Shown here: one piece after another, positions 9,417-18,543 of the stretch
How positions within the stretch are numbered: the stretch's first letter is position 1
How the letters are laid out: every line of letters begins with the position of its first letter
Assembly: GCA_030407315.1 (NCBI GenBank)
Contig: JALQPE010000132.1
Location: 37,592-101,591 of the forward strand
Length of the DNA: 64,000 nt
Source: Asparagopsis taxiformis
Taxonomy: Eukaryota > Rhodophyta > Florideophyceae > Bonnemaisoniales > Bonnemaisoniaceae
Direction of reading: 5' to 3'
Position numbers and translations under genes: made by a program
The notes under the pieces: generated by a model
Told to the model about the DNA's origin: nothing
The model's database searches: none
What the model saw: the letters and a program-made list of their open reading frames with translations, nothing else

Positions 9417-10847
9417 TCAGATCATCACCGGAACACTCCCGTTCGGTGACTGTCCATATGGTGGGAATATGATATTGAATGTAATCAAGTCGACCAAGTC
9501 ATCATCTGTTTCGTCCGCCGGGCAGAAAATTTGGTTGCATCGTTGGCAGCAACCATTTCGAAATTCTCCTGCCGCTGGTTCCTGCATTTCAAGAGAACCT
9601 GCCAGACACATGTCAGCGCAACATTCTTCCAATGGATCGTTCACTGCGACGCCAGTTGCAATAAAAACCCACCCTGTGTTGCAAACTACGTCTCTTTCAA
9701 CGAAGGAGTTGTTGCGCCGATGCCCCAACGGTCTTGCTAATGATTCCAAAGTAGTGCGCGAGGTCACGGATGAATGAGAAACTTCATATGTGCTCAAATA
9801 ACTGTCTAATTCACCCAACGTTAGAGGTTTCTGAAGCAAAGATTGTGCCTGTTCTATCGCACTAAACTCGTCTGCGATACTGTCCCATTCTCCTTGAATT
9901 GCCGTTAAACTTCCAAACGAGGAGACAATGTTGGTCGGTATCACACCTCCGGAATGAAATCCGTCCAGTAGTTTTACCATTTCAGTCCCGTGCTCCCGTA
10001 GAAATGATAACTTTATGCCAGCTTTTGCAGTTAGATTGTTCCCTTTCGAAAGACGGGCCGCCTGCCGCCCGTAAACCTCCATATATGAAATGGGAAGCTG
10101 CAGAACATCGTCAGTCTGCCTTGTACATCTTGTACCAACGTAAGATAGTGCGGTGTTATGAGTGACCAGCTGTGTAGACTTGCTTGGGTCTGCACCCATG
10201 TTGATGAGAACAGAGACCAGAGAGAGCATGATCTGGGACATGTTTTGTGCTGCCATTGTTGCAACGTTAGCAGTAAAGAATGATGAATTGAACGAGGCGC
10301 ATGATTCACTTTGATACGGATCGTATAACACGGAAAGCTGTTCTGGAAAATGAATCCTGCTGGCGTTGATGAATTGTTCCATGCTTTCCATGAAGTAGGG
10401 CCTGGTCAGCGCCCATTCGGCCACTCCTGCAGATGTATCTGCCGGGATGATAGGATTGTTTGTTCGAGTCAATAGAGGAATTGGCGCTCCAAATTTAATG
10501 ATGGTGTCTTCAAGTAGAACCATTGATAAGAGCGTGTCGGTAGAAGTGTTCACTCGCGATTCAATCTCACTGTTCGAAATGCAGTACGCACCAAAAGAAT
10601 CTTCATCCGGCATTTGGGATGCTAAAGTGGATAACTGCTCTATAAATCTGACATACATGTTGTATGCAGGGCGTTTTCCCAATCCTCTTCTCATGTACTC
10701 CACTTGCGTGAAGTAGGTTCTATTTGCTATGTCCAGAACTGTTATACAAGAGGGGGTTGGAGAATCAGTTTCCGCAAACGATGGAGCCGAGTTGAAAGCA
10801 ACAAACATAACAATCAGGGCAGAGAACACCCGCCAACAGGGAAGCAT
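9417..10847 (-). CDS. Secreted protein, unknown function, Cys-rich C-terminus
   Basis: The 476-residue product begins MLPCWRVFSALIVMFVAFNS followed by APSFAE, a typical signal peptide with a cleavage-like ASA pattern. The middle is mostly helical-looking and carries several N-x-S/T sequons. The C-terminal 90 residues hold paired cysteines (EECC, DMC, GCCQRC, FCPAD). There is no transmembrane segment after the leader. No family is recognised. A short AT-rich element (TATTTAA on the minus strand) lies about 15 bases upstream of the ATG. Long open frames on the opposite strand (9187-9777) are shadows. Confidence 0.7.
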   Translation of the reverse strand: MLPCWRVFSALIVMFVAFNSAPSFAETDSPTPSCITVLDIANRTYFTQVEYMRRGLGKRPAYNMYVRFIEQLSTLASQMPDEDSFGAYCISNSEIESRVNTSTDTLLSMVLLEDTIIKFGAPIPLLTRTNNPIIPADTSAGVAEWALTRPYFMESMEQFINASRIHFPEQLSVLYDPYQSESCASFNSSFFTANVATMAAQNMSQIMLSLVSVLINMGADPSKSTQLVTHNTALSYVGTRCTRQTDDVLQLPISYMEVYGRQAARLSKGNNLTAKAGIKLSFLREHGTEMVKLLDGFHSGGVIPTNIVSSFGSLTAIQGEWDSIADEFSAIEQAQSLLQKPLTLGELDSYLSTYEVSHSSVTSRTTLESLARPLGHRRNNSFVERDVVCNTGWVFIATGVAVNDPLEECCADMCLAGSLEMQEPAAGEFRNGCCQRCNQIFCPADETDDDLVDLITFNIIFPPYGQSPNGSVPVMI

Positions 10848-11188
10848 GACTGAGGGATTAAATACCTCAAAACTGGAATAGTGATTCGTGAGTTACCGAA
10901 ATGTGTTGCAGGATGGCTTGATCAAGCTAAACTTCACCAGCATCCCTCAAGAATGCTGGATTCATAGAACAGGAGGGAGATATTGTATTGTACACAGTAC
11001 ATGCTCCTGAATTTTTCTTCGAACGCAATATTGGATATTCCATGGCAGGAGGAGATAAGACTTTGCAGCAACAAGAAAATTTTTGTTGTGATATAACAAG
11101 AGAGTGATGAAGCTTTTGGAGACATTGATCATCTTACTAAATTTAGCATCGTGAAATGCCCTCTGTCCAACGTGTACAGAATTTTGAC
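10848..11188. other. Intergenic, no gene recognised
   Basis: This is the upstream region of the 10847 gene up to the mini-LTR element. No supported feature was seen beyond AT-rich sequence. Confidence 0.4.
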
Positions 11189-11193
11189 AACAG

Positions 11194-11321
11194 TGTTAGA
11201 CTATAAAGAATGTTGTGCCTGCGCAGACACTAGAGTTGGCATGTCGCCTGGTTATATGGATATCCCAACGGAGCGGAGCCGATTGGCCAGGGAGGAGATG
11301 AGGGATATGAATATCCCAACA
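11194..11321 (-). repeat. 3' LTR of the TRIM-like element (128 bp)
   Basis: Full-length terminal repeat. It contains a second GTTGGGATAT-like motif internally (around 11260), which probably caused the 50-bp loss in the other LTR. Confidence 0.75.
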
Positions 11322-11540
11322 CGCCCCCGCTCCCTGGGCAAGCGGTGAAGCGGTAGGAGGCGTAGTAGCCTGAGGCGTTGGAGCCTGTCTTGAATAGATA
11401 AGAGTCTTGTTGTTGACTTGTCGTAGCGGGATTTGTCGTCGCTGTGAATTGATTGGCGGTAGTTGCGTCGCCGTGTTGAATAAATTATGATGCAGCGGTG
11501 CTTGTGAGAATCGAACTCACGCAGTCCGGTTAGCGGTAAC

Positions 11541-11551
11541 GGCCCATAACC
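11541..11551 (-). other. Primer-binding site, half-tRNA (initiator Met) type
   Basis: The minus strand reads GGTTATGGGCC immediately inside the LTR. This complements the GGCCCATAACC anticodon-arm sequence of initiator tRNA-Met, which primes Drosophila copia as a cleaved half-molecule (established for that element). Use here is inferred. Confidence 0.65.
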
Positions 11552-11628
11552 TGTTAGACTATAAAGAATGTTGTGCCTGCGCAGACACTAGAGTTGGCAT
11601 GTCGCCTGGTTATATGAATATCCCAACA
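11552..11628 (-). repeat. 5' LTR of the TRIM-like element (77 bp, internally shortened)
   Basis: Matches 11194-11270 with two differences, but lacks the 50 bp next to its outer end. Confidence 0.75.
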
Positions 11629-11633
11629 AACAG

Positions 11634-12272
11634 GAATGATAAGGCTAAGATTTACAAATTAAGAAACGTTGGTACCAGCGTACATCGGATAAGACATGAG
11701 GTGTACTGCTGGAATCTTCATATCTATCCATCTTACACATTGCACAGTTGAATAGAGAACAATTCAAGGAATTTGCTGTTTACTTGGCACAGGGAAAAGG
11801 ACTCCATTCCAAGTGTGTGATACCAGACTTTCAAATGAAGTTAATACATCCCAATCCTTGCAACTCAACTAATACGTACAGTTCAAAATTTTTATTGCGT
11901 CGTTGGTACCATATTATGGAGAGAGTGCTCTCATGTTGACACATATCGCTGCAAGCAGTAAGACGACATGAAACATGGCATACTCCCATGCAGTATACAG
12001 TGTTTTTCAATGGTATCGCCACTCAACCATGTGCCCACTGAACTGTGGAACTGAAGTCTCTCCTTCACCCCCTCTAGCGAAAGCATAAAATTTGTCGCCT
12101 CTTCAGATACATTTTCTTATAAAGACCCACGATATGCTCTTTTCGAGGTAACAAGAAAATCTTAACCGTTTCAACGACAATGTGTTTGTACTCAATCACT
12201 AGATTCCTGGTACGCAAAGTGTAGTTACGATCTTGTTCACAATAGGGAGGTTGAGACTATCAAGCAATAAGA
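11634..12272. other. Intergenic with TATA-like TATAAAG at 12118-12124
   Basis: No gene is recognised. TATAAAG sits about 150 bases before the ATG at 12273 and is the best promoter candidate for that gene. Confidence 0.4.
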
Positions 12273-13550
12273 ATGGGAGTTCCTGGTATCACGTTTATGC
12301 TTCTTCTCTTCATGACCTCCGTTCAATCTGTACTAATTGGTCCCTGGAAGCGAACGACGTTAAATAATACCGATTTTGCTATCAACGAGCAATTCTCACT
12401 CAGCATGGATGGAATACGAATTCGCAGAGCACCAAGTATGCGGAGGTGGGAAACAAGTTCAAGGTCATCACATGAGCCCTTGAACAGCACTAAAACCTCA
12501 CTGAATGACGCACGCAAAACAGACAGCATGGTTACCTTGCTTGAATGGAAGAAAAATTACGTAGAACAAAATCGTGAATATTTGGCTCGAGGTGGAGAAA
12601 GTCACGCGTGTGTTATACGGCAGGACACAATGCGTCGCAGATGTTGTCTTGAAAAGGTCCGAAGCGAGTCGCACAATGAGTCGATTCATGAGAAAGTGAT
12701 GTACTGCGAATGGTTCGCAACCACATATTTTCTCAATTCTATGCGAGATTCTTTGTATCTCTACGACGATGAAAACAAAGAACTGGAAGCAAAGTTGAAA
12801 CTCATTGAACGTCAGACATCTCAGCCGAGAAATGACGGTTCTTTGCGTATAATTTCAGATCTGAATAGTAACGTTGCAACAGAGGACGTGTCACGTCACC
12901 GGGCACGGAGACGTAACAGACGATGCAGAAAACGGGACTGGAGACGCAGGAATCGGCGAAGAGTGCAAACGTGCATGAGAGAAAGAAAGCAGATGATGCA
13001 GGAAAGACTGACGCTCTTTCTGGTAGAATTGAAGAAAATCGAATTGCTACTCATTTCTGAAACAGTGGAAGAAACAGAACAAGAAGATCTGACATTCTTC
13101 CAGATCTCTGCGTACTTATATTTCATGAGACGAGTAACAGATGCCTACTTTAGTAATCGACTGGGAACGTTTTATCACGGGGTCGATAAAGAATGGATGG
13201 TATGCGGCGTAGTGAAGGTAGACAAAACGCGCGCCATATCATCATATTGCACGCCATTGGCACTGGTCGATCCGGAAGCAGCGGAATTGGATCGGGAGCC
13301 ATTATTCGAATGGGAGAGCGGACGCAGCATGATGACTGCATTGGAAGGAAACGTGCCGTTTTCAGCGCGCATGGATCGCATGAAATGGACAATGATACGG
13401 CAAAGTGGACATTACACCTATGTCAACTTATTCGGTGATGGTATGTGTGCCGGCCTCGATCTGGCGCGAGCGTGCCACGCCTTTTGTTGCGACACATACT
13501 TTGCATACAGCTACTTTTGTAGAACACGCGGTCTCAGCTGTGTTGGTTGA
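12273..13550 (+). CDS. Secreted protein with basic central region and Cys-rich tail
   Basis: The 425-residue product starts MGVPGITFMLLLFMTSVQSV, a signal peptide. Residues about 205-240 are strongly basic (RARRRNRRCRKRDWRRRNRR), which could be a processing or polyanion-binding region. The C-terminal part has FSN...F.H....W..CG.V, shared with the secreted product at 2229-3119, and ends with closely spaced cysteines (CHAFCCDTYF, FCRTRGLSC). No known domain is recognised. An extracellular, fast-evolving family is inferred. The stop lies only 28 bases from the stop of the convergent gene at 13579, so the transcripts probably overlap. Confidence 0.7.
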   Translation: MGVPGITFMLLLFMTSVQSVLIGPWKRTTLNNTDFAINEQFSLSMDGIRIRRAPSMRRWETSSRSSHEPLNSTKTSLNDARKTDSMVTLLEWKKNYVEQNREYLARGGESHACVIRQDTMRRRCCLEKVRSESHNESIHEKVMYCEWFATTYFLNSMRDSLYLYDDENKELEAKLKLIERQTSQPRNDGSLRIISDLNSNVATEDVSRHRARRRNRRCRKRDWRRRNRRRVQTCMRERKQMMQERLTLFLVELKKIELLLISETVEETEQEDLTFFQISAYLYFMRRVTDAYFSNRLGTFYHGVDKEWMVCGVVKVDKTRAISSYCTPLALVDPEAAELDREPLFEWESGRSMMTALEGNVPFSARMDRMKWTMIRQSGHYTYVNLFGDGMCAGLDLARACHAFCCDTYFAYSYFCRTRGLSCVG

Positions 13551-13578
13551 CGGTTCAAGTAAATCGACAAATTTATTC

Positions 13579-14826
13579 TCACGAGCGCTGGTCATAGGGC
13601 ACATAAATGTATTGCAGAATCGGCTGCCACACACAATACTTGGAGTTGTGCGCTTTGGGCACAATACGATGCGTGATCTTCTTCTTTACACATATCAACT
13701 TGCCGTTCGGCGCGCAGATGTATCGCGGTTCGCAGCGACGACTTCCGCACGTCTCGAGTCTGGAATCGATGAAGAAGTAACACTTGGATTCGGAGCGCGA
13801 CGGCTCGATCTGGCATCGACATGTCTTTGGGCGCACAACATTGCATCGATTCTCACCGTCAACGACAAATCTTCCAAACACACCTGTGGCACCAGGCGCG
13901 GTCACGTACTCACCACCGTACGAATACGGGAAGCCAAGTGCGCGTGTGACCGGTTTTGACGGTCGAGATGCTGCCTTCCAACGGCAATCATTGAACTTTT
14001 GGAAACTGAAATCAGGCGGATATGGTGTTTTGTATTGAGCAGACACCTTCCATGGACCTTGTGAAGGTTTTGTCACATAGTGTTGCCCCTTGTGGAACAC
14101 ATGTGCGGCAAAAGGCCCATTGGCTTTCACAGACACAACGTCATTCGGCTTCAAGTCGATTGTAGCTGTGCGAGTGACTTGATCGGAATCAATGAATAGC
14201 TTGAGTTTACCGTTGAGAAACACCCAGGCCTTGCCATTTGCAGCCACCGTTACTGACGACCTGGTGCAGAAATTATCGCCACCGACGACATATCGGAGGA
14301 AGACTATACCTTTGCCTGACATGGCTTCTCTCGCCCAGACATATTGTCCTTTTCCCGCTGGAACGCCTTTCGGACCTTGGGGGTGGGTAACGATTGCAGA
14401 TTGCCACAAACATGCAAGACTATAATCGGGTCCCATCCATCCGGTCGAATGATACATCGGTGCGGCACGCCATGAAGATTGGTCAGATGTGTAGATGCGA
14501 TTGTTGAGATTGAAATAAATACCGCGCGCTGCAGCGGTATTCTTGCCTTTGATTGCGATAACGTCGCCCTTTTTCACGTGAATGTTCACTGGGTAGACTC
14601 GACGCGAGGACAAGGCATCCATGGTGTGCTTTCCGTTAATGAACAACCATGCCTTTTCGTGTGCGGCAAACGTTGCAGTGTCGTGATTGGAACGGCTTAC
14701 ATTTGGAATGGCACGTAGCTCAGAGGCGTGCTCGGGTTGAGTTTGCAGTGCAGCCGGACGCGTCGAATGGATTAGCGCTGAAAGGGATAGGAACGCTGCG
14801 GTGATGCAGAGCGTTAGGGACATCAT
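13579..14826 (-). CDS. Secreted protein with two repeated beta-sandwich-like domains
   Basis: The 415-residue product has a signal peptide (MMSLTLCITAAFLSLSALIH). Two homologous modules follow: AWLFINGKHTMD...VKKGDVIAIKGKN near residues 55-95 and AWVFLNGKLKLF...LKPNDVVSVKANG near 200-240. Each is followed by a W-rich segment containing PDYSLACLW or PDFSFQKFNDCRW. The pattern of short beta strands with an F-(I/L)-NGK turn suggests a carbohydrate- or adhesion-type jelly roll, but the family is not identified. The C-terminal third is rich in cysteines. A TATA element precedes the start at a short distance. Convergent with 12273-13550. Confidence 0.75.
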   Translation of the reverse strand: MMSLTLCITAAFLSLSALIHSTRPAALQTQPEHASELRAIPNVSRSNHDTATFAAHEKAWLFINGKHTMDALSSRRVYPVNIHVKKGDVIAIKGKNTAAARGIYFNLNNRIYTSDQSSWRAAPMYHSTGWMGPDYSLACLWQSAIVTHPQGPKGVPAGKGQYVWAREAMSGKGIVFLRYVVGGDNFCTRSSVTVAANGKAWVFLNGKLKLFIDSDQVTRTATIDLKPNDVVSVKANGPFAAHVFHKGQHYVTKPSQGPWKVSAQYKTPYPPDFSFQKFNDCRWKAASRPSKPVTRALGFPYSYGGEYVTAPGATGVFGRFVVDGENRCNVVRPKTCRCQIEPSRSESKCYFFIDSRLETCGSRRCEPRYICAPNGKLICVKKKITHRIVPKAHNSKYCVWQPILQYIYVPYDQRS

Positions 14827-14880
14827 TTTGGATTGCGTCTGGTTGGGGAGCTAACAAAAGCGATAGCCTCTGGGCGCATG

Positions 14881-14886
14881 TTTATA
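14881..14886 (-). promoter_or_regulatory. TATA box of the 14826 gene
   Basis: The minus strand reads TGTATAAACA about 55 bases upstream of the ATG, a canonical TATAAA in suitable position. Confidence 0.55.
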
Positions 14887-15260
14887 CATTGCATTGGAGT
14901 GTTTGAATGAGTGCAGATGAAAGTTGAGATGATGCTAGGCGGCATTGTGGACAATGAGCGCGCACCCGACCGTTGATGCGGGGAATACGCACAGGGACAT
15001 TGCGGAAAAATTTAGTGCGCGTTGGCGGAGGAGAGTTTACATGGATGGTGGGCGATGTCGTGAGACAAGCGGAGGGTTGGTGCAGAGCTCTATCACGAGC
15101 GACATTGGCGATCAAGTTTTCGTTTACAAGCTGGCATGGTGTGAATATTCAAAGTTGGAATAAATATTTGAAAATTTGGAATGGCGGCGCACTGCAGCTG
15201 TGCTCCATCCAATTTGGCAACGTCATCGACCATAGCAGAAGCTCAGCAGGCCGCAGCAGC

Positions 15261-15944
15261 ATGCAACAATCGACAAGCGCATGGCAAAAGGCACGCAGCT
15301 ACACTTACGACAAACTGATAGGCGGAGTCGCGCAAACATGGTACCACACAACGCTATCGCACATTCCTGAAAACGCGCGCGTCCTCGCGGTGGGCGTCGG
15401 AACGGGCGCGGGATTACTAGCCAACGCGGGTGTGATCCGTGCGAAAACGCTGCGGATCCACGGGATCGACACGGACGAAGCGTACATCCGGCGGTGCGAA
15501 CAGCTGATCGAGGCGTCGGATATGCGGGATTTGGTGCGCGTGACACACGACAATATCGCGCAGATGGCGGCGCAAACGTACGATCACGTGTGCTTCTGCG
15601 GCAGCATCACGACGCTCGACGACGGCGCGGCGGCGCTACGACGCGCGGCCGACGTGCTGGCGGACGCGCGACACGGGCGTGTGCTCGTCGTGCAGACGTT
15701 TCAATTGCGCAAGAATTGGCTGCTGGAATGGGTGCAGCCGCGACTCGCGCATGTCACGTCGGTCGACTTTGGACAGGTCGCTTATGAGGAGGACTTTGAG
15801 GAAATGATCGCGCAGGCTGGGCTGTGTGTGGCGTTTGTTGAGCCCGTGGAGGACGGGAAACGCGTCGATGGCGTCCAGGAAAGTCGGGTGATTGGCGTGA
15901 GATTGCGCGAGGAGGGGAAGCAGGTTTTTGAAAGTGTCGTGTAG
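15261..15944 (+). CDS. Class I SAM-dependent methyltransferase
   Basis: The 227-residue product begins MQQSTSAWQKARSYTYDK. The frame is open to 14973, but the extra N-terminus has no domain-like sequence and would cover the divergent promoter, so I chose the ATG at 15261. Motif I is VLAVGVGTGAGLLANA, followed by an acidic GIDTDE at the end of strand 2, a DHVCFCGSI strand-4 motif, and a C-terminal VIGVRL strand. This is the Rossmann-like methyltransferase fold. Resemblance to UbiE/COQ5-like small-molecule methyltransferases is general; the substrate is unknown. GC content is visibly higher than in the neighbouring secreted-protein genes. Confidence 0.8.
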   Translation: MQQSTSAWQKARSYTYDKLIGGVAQTWYHTTLSHIPENARVLAVGVGTGAGLLANAGVIRAKTLRIHGIDTDEAYIRRCEQLIEASDMRDLVRVTHDNIAQMAAQTYDHVCFCGSITTLDDGAAALRRAADVLADARHGRVLVVQTFQLRKNWLLEWVQPRLAHVTSVDFGQVAYEEDFEEMIAQAGLCVAFVEPVEDGKRVDGVQESRVIGVRLREEGKQVFESVV

Positions 15945-16404
15945 TGCTACGCGAGAAGTTGGTTTTCATCATTATTGACATTGTGCATTGAAACCAATTA
16001 TTTGTGTGTAAACATCCAATCGTCTAGGTTGCTATATTTGAAAATGTGGTTTTTAAATTTTTTTATATTCTGTGCTGTCGATTTCAAATCGAGATTTTCC
16101 GCGCAGCTCGAATACTGCCAAACTAAATTGACTATACCAGTGAACACTAACGCAATATTGGTTGATGTACCCTCGAGGGTACAACACTTTGCTGCACAAA
16201 CGACAACGAATCAATGCACTCGAGGATTTTGGCTCTTCAAAAAACACAAACCAACACTGCTGACGTAGGACGTAGGAAAGGTAGATATTTGTTTGGCAGG
16301 GGATTCACAGACCGGGTTCATGATATGCTTCCAGCAGAGCAGCCGGCGGAGAATCGGTCGCGCCATGCCACCATGTGAGCGTGTAAACGTCGATTGTTGT
16401 GATA
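15945..16404. repeat. Intergenic with 18-bp perfect palindrome at 16167-16184
   Basis: TGTACCCTCGAGGGTACA is perfectly self-complementary. Nothing else is recognised. Confidence 0.4.
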
Positions 16405-16959
16405 TTAAATTTTAGATTGATGCAATCGGATCACATCGCAATGACAAACTGCACTGCACCATCCGAAACGAGAGGACCGGCGCGTTTTTCCTCGCCTGCA
16501 GATCCTCCCCGCAGCTATCGGCTGCCATGCGTTGTGTAAGCAGCCAAATGAGTTGATGCGCGGCACAGCACGGCATCGCTCGTTGGTCTTCTGTAAGCAA
16601 TACCAATGCGGCATATGCCCCGTCTTGACGCGTGCCACACGCTACAAATGGTCGGAAAGCCATCTGGATAGGGCCGTCTTGACGACTTGGTACGTTGCAA
16701 TTTCAAATATCGAATCGACGCCATGAATGTTGTCTTTCTTTTGATAGCCAATCGTTTCCTTGCGCCAGTCATTACGCCAATCAGTCACCCAGACGGTTGT
16801 TAAAACGTCCAAATAACTACCGTCTACTGGGCCCCGATTTGAATTACAGCTGTTCATAGTATATAACGTCATCTCGTATGACACGCACCACCAATAGGTC
16901 CATGCACCGTACATGACGCACGATCCCGAACGGTCCCGTCGCCGCCAAATTATCAACAA
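16405..16959 (-). pseudogene. Possible decayed gene, Trp/Cys/Tyr-rich product
   Basis: One minus-strand frame is open from about 16,950 to 16,405 apart from a single TAG at 16642-16644. It reads GSCVMYGAWTYWWCVSYEM... and later RCRAVPRINSFGCLHNAWQP. Farther upstream the same frame has two more stops around 16,980-17,000. The composition is protein-like but no family is recognised, and a chance frame is possible. Confidence 0.25.
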
Positions 16960-17453
16960 AGCAACTCAATTTTCGCCCCCATATCAGTATGACAGCGCAC
17001 AACTGTAAACGACGTACACCGCAATTTGATACGGTCCATTCATGCAACATGTGACGGCAGAAACGTATGATCCGCATCCGATACCTACCGTACAGACGAG
17101 ATGTCAAACGTGAGAACCGTTTTGCTGCCATCTAATACCTCGTCACATGTCACTGCTGTCAACGTCTCGGACACGTTCTTAGTGATGGCGTCCCCACGTT
17201 GTGCTTCAAAATCGCGTCCAAACCAACAACGACGCATAATCCACGAGCTGCACTCGCAAGACAGAGCGAGTGAAAAGTATCAATCCAACCGCCATTTCGC
17301 CTCTTGTAAATCAACTTTGCCCAAACACGCCCGTTTCCGCATCGACTCGATACCCACCCATCACTTTTCACCCCACTCCGTTTTGTACAACGCCGCTTCC
17401 AGTCCAATGCTGTATGCACCTCTTCGCGCAAATCGCTTTCACAATCCAACCAC
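16960..17453. other. Intergenic, no gene recognised
   Basis: Short frames only; upstream region of the repeat-protein gene. Confidence 0.35.
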
Positions 17454-17461
17454 TATATAAA
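17454..17461 (+). promoter_or_regulatory. TATA box of the 17557 gene
   Basis: TATATAAA lies 96 bases upstream of the ATG, at a spacing similar to those of the other secreted-protein genes here. Confidence 0.6.
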
Positions 17462-17556
17462 CCCGTCCCAATTCCGTCCACCCAACATCTTCGTCTGCAC
17501 ACCATCCGCATCCAGTCTCGCAATTGCCAGTCGTCCTCCCCAATATCATCTGCCAA

Positions 17557-18543
17557 ATGAATTTCTCCGCTCTTCTCCTCCTTTCCCTTCTTGCCGTCGC
17601 CACCGCCATTCCCACCTCGATTCGTCAGGGTATCCCCTCGGTCCTTCTCCGCCCCCTCGTCCACGGTGACAATGCCGAACAGCTCCGTAAGGAGCGTATG
17701 ATGCGATACAGCGGTGTTGAAAATGACAATGTCTATCTCAAGAACACCGTTCGCCAAGGCATCCCCTCCGTTCTCCTCCGACCTGTTGTCCATGGCGATG
17801 ACGCCCAAGCCGTTCGCAAGGAGCGCATGTTGAGATACTCTGTCCGCCAGGGTATCCCGTCTGTCCTTCTGCGACCGCTCGTTCATGGTGACGACTCCGA
17901 GTCGCTCAGGAAGGAGCGTATGATGAGGTACAGTGGTGTCGATAACGATGGTGTCTACATGAAGACCTCTGTTCGTCAGGGTATCCCGTCTGTCCTCCTC
18001 CGTCCGCTTGTCCATGGCGATGACGCCGAGGCTGTGAGGAAGGAACGCATGATGAGGTACAACAGTGGTGAGGACAATACCTTCCTCAAGACTACTGCTC
18101 GTCAGGGAATTCCTTCAGTGCTCCTTCGTCCCCTTGTCCATGGTGATAACGCCGAAGAAGTGAGGAAGGAGAGGATGCTCCGATACTCGGTGAGGCAGGG
18201 TATCCCGTCTGTATTGCTTCGACCTCTAGTTCATGGCGACAATGCAGAGGAAGTGAGGAAGGAGCGTCTACGCAGGTACACCCAGGAGGATGATGTTTAC
18301 TTGAAGAACACTGTCCGACAGGGTATTCCATCTGTGCTTCTTCGTCCTATTGTTCATGGGGATGACTCCGAGGCTGTGAGAAAGGAGCGAATGATGAGAT
18401 ACAACAAGGTAGCAGAGAACTTTGACTACTTGAAGACGAGCGCACGACAAGGTATTCCGTCTGTGCTGCTCCGACCTATCGTGCACGGAGATGATGTGGA
18501 GAGTGTGAGGAAGCAGAAGATCCGAGAGTACAACAGGCTGTAA
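17557..18543 (+). CDS. Secreted tandem-repeat protein, possible peptide precursor (copy 1)
   Basis: The 328-residue product starts MNFSALLLLSLLAVATAIPT, a signal peptide. The ATG at 17557 is preferred over an upstream in-frame codon because the leader begins there. The rest is eight copies of RQGIPSVLLRPLVHGDDAE..RKER(M)MRY, separated by 0 to about 11 variable residues (such as EDDVYLKNT). Every copy carries one dibasic site (RK) at the same place, as in multi-copy peptide precursors; that processing is inference. No catalytic domain, no cysteine. The same unit plan, with different residues, occurs in the gene at 19345-20958. It could instead be a structural wall or matrix protein. Confidence 0.8.
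   Translation: MNFSALLLLSLLAVATAIPTSIRQGIPSVLLRPLVHGDNAEQLRKERMMRYSGVENDNVYLKNTVRQGIPSVLLRPVVHGDDAQAVRKERMLRYSVRQGIPSVLLRPLVHGDDSESLRKERMMRYSGVDNDGVYMKTSVRQGIPSVLLRPLVHGDDAEAVRKERMMRYNSGEDNTFLKTTARQGIPSVLLRPLVHGDNAEEVRKERMLRYSVRQGIPSVLLRPLVHGDNAEEVRKERLRRYTQEDDVYLKNTVRQGIPSVLLRPIVHGDDSEAVRKERMMRYNKVAENFDYLKTSARQGIPSVLLRPIVHGDDVESVRKQKIREYNRL

Larger units (their letters stand above)
11194..11628 (-). mobile_element. TRIM-like nonautonomous LTR element (Ty1/Copia type), 435 bp
   Basis: Terminal repeats at 11194-11321 and 11552-11628 read TGTT...AACA and are flanked by an identical 5-bp duplication AACAG (11189-11193 and 11629-11633). On the minus strand the LTR begins TGTTGGGATATTCATAT, a Copia-like start. 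Next to the upstream LTR is a putative primer-binding site GGTTATGGGCC, complementary to the initiator-tRNA-Met anticodon arm as in Drosophila copia. A polypurine tract (minus strand GGGAGCGGGGGCG, 11322-11338) abuts the downstream LTR. The upstream LTR lacks 50 bp between two TGTTGGGATAT-like repeats. No coding capacity, so it would depend on an autonomous Copia element elsewhere. Confidence 0.85.

Noticed and set aside
9187..9777. 196-codon plus-strand frame overlapping the 9417-10847 gene
   Set aside because: No leader or domain; it is antisense to a better-supported secreted protein.
11495..11570. tRNA gene
   Set aside because: Only a T-arm and a 3' acceptor-like half are present, without a matching 5' acceptor strand or D-arm. 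It lies inside the mini-LTR element beside the primer site.
14973..15260. Longer start for the methyltransferase
   Set aside because: The added 96 residues show no fold features and would overlap the divergent TATA region of the 14826 gene.
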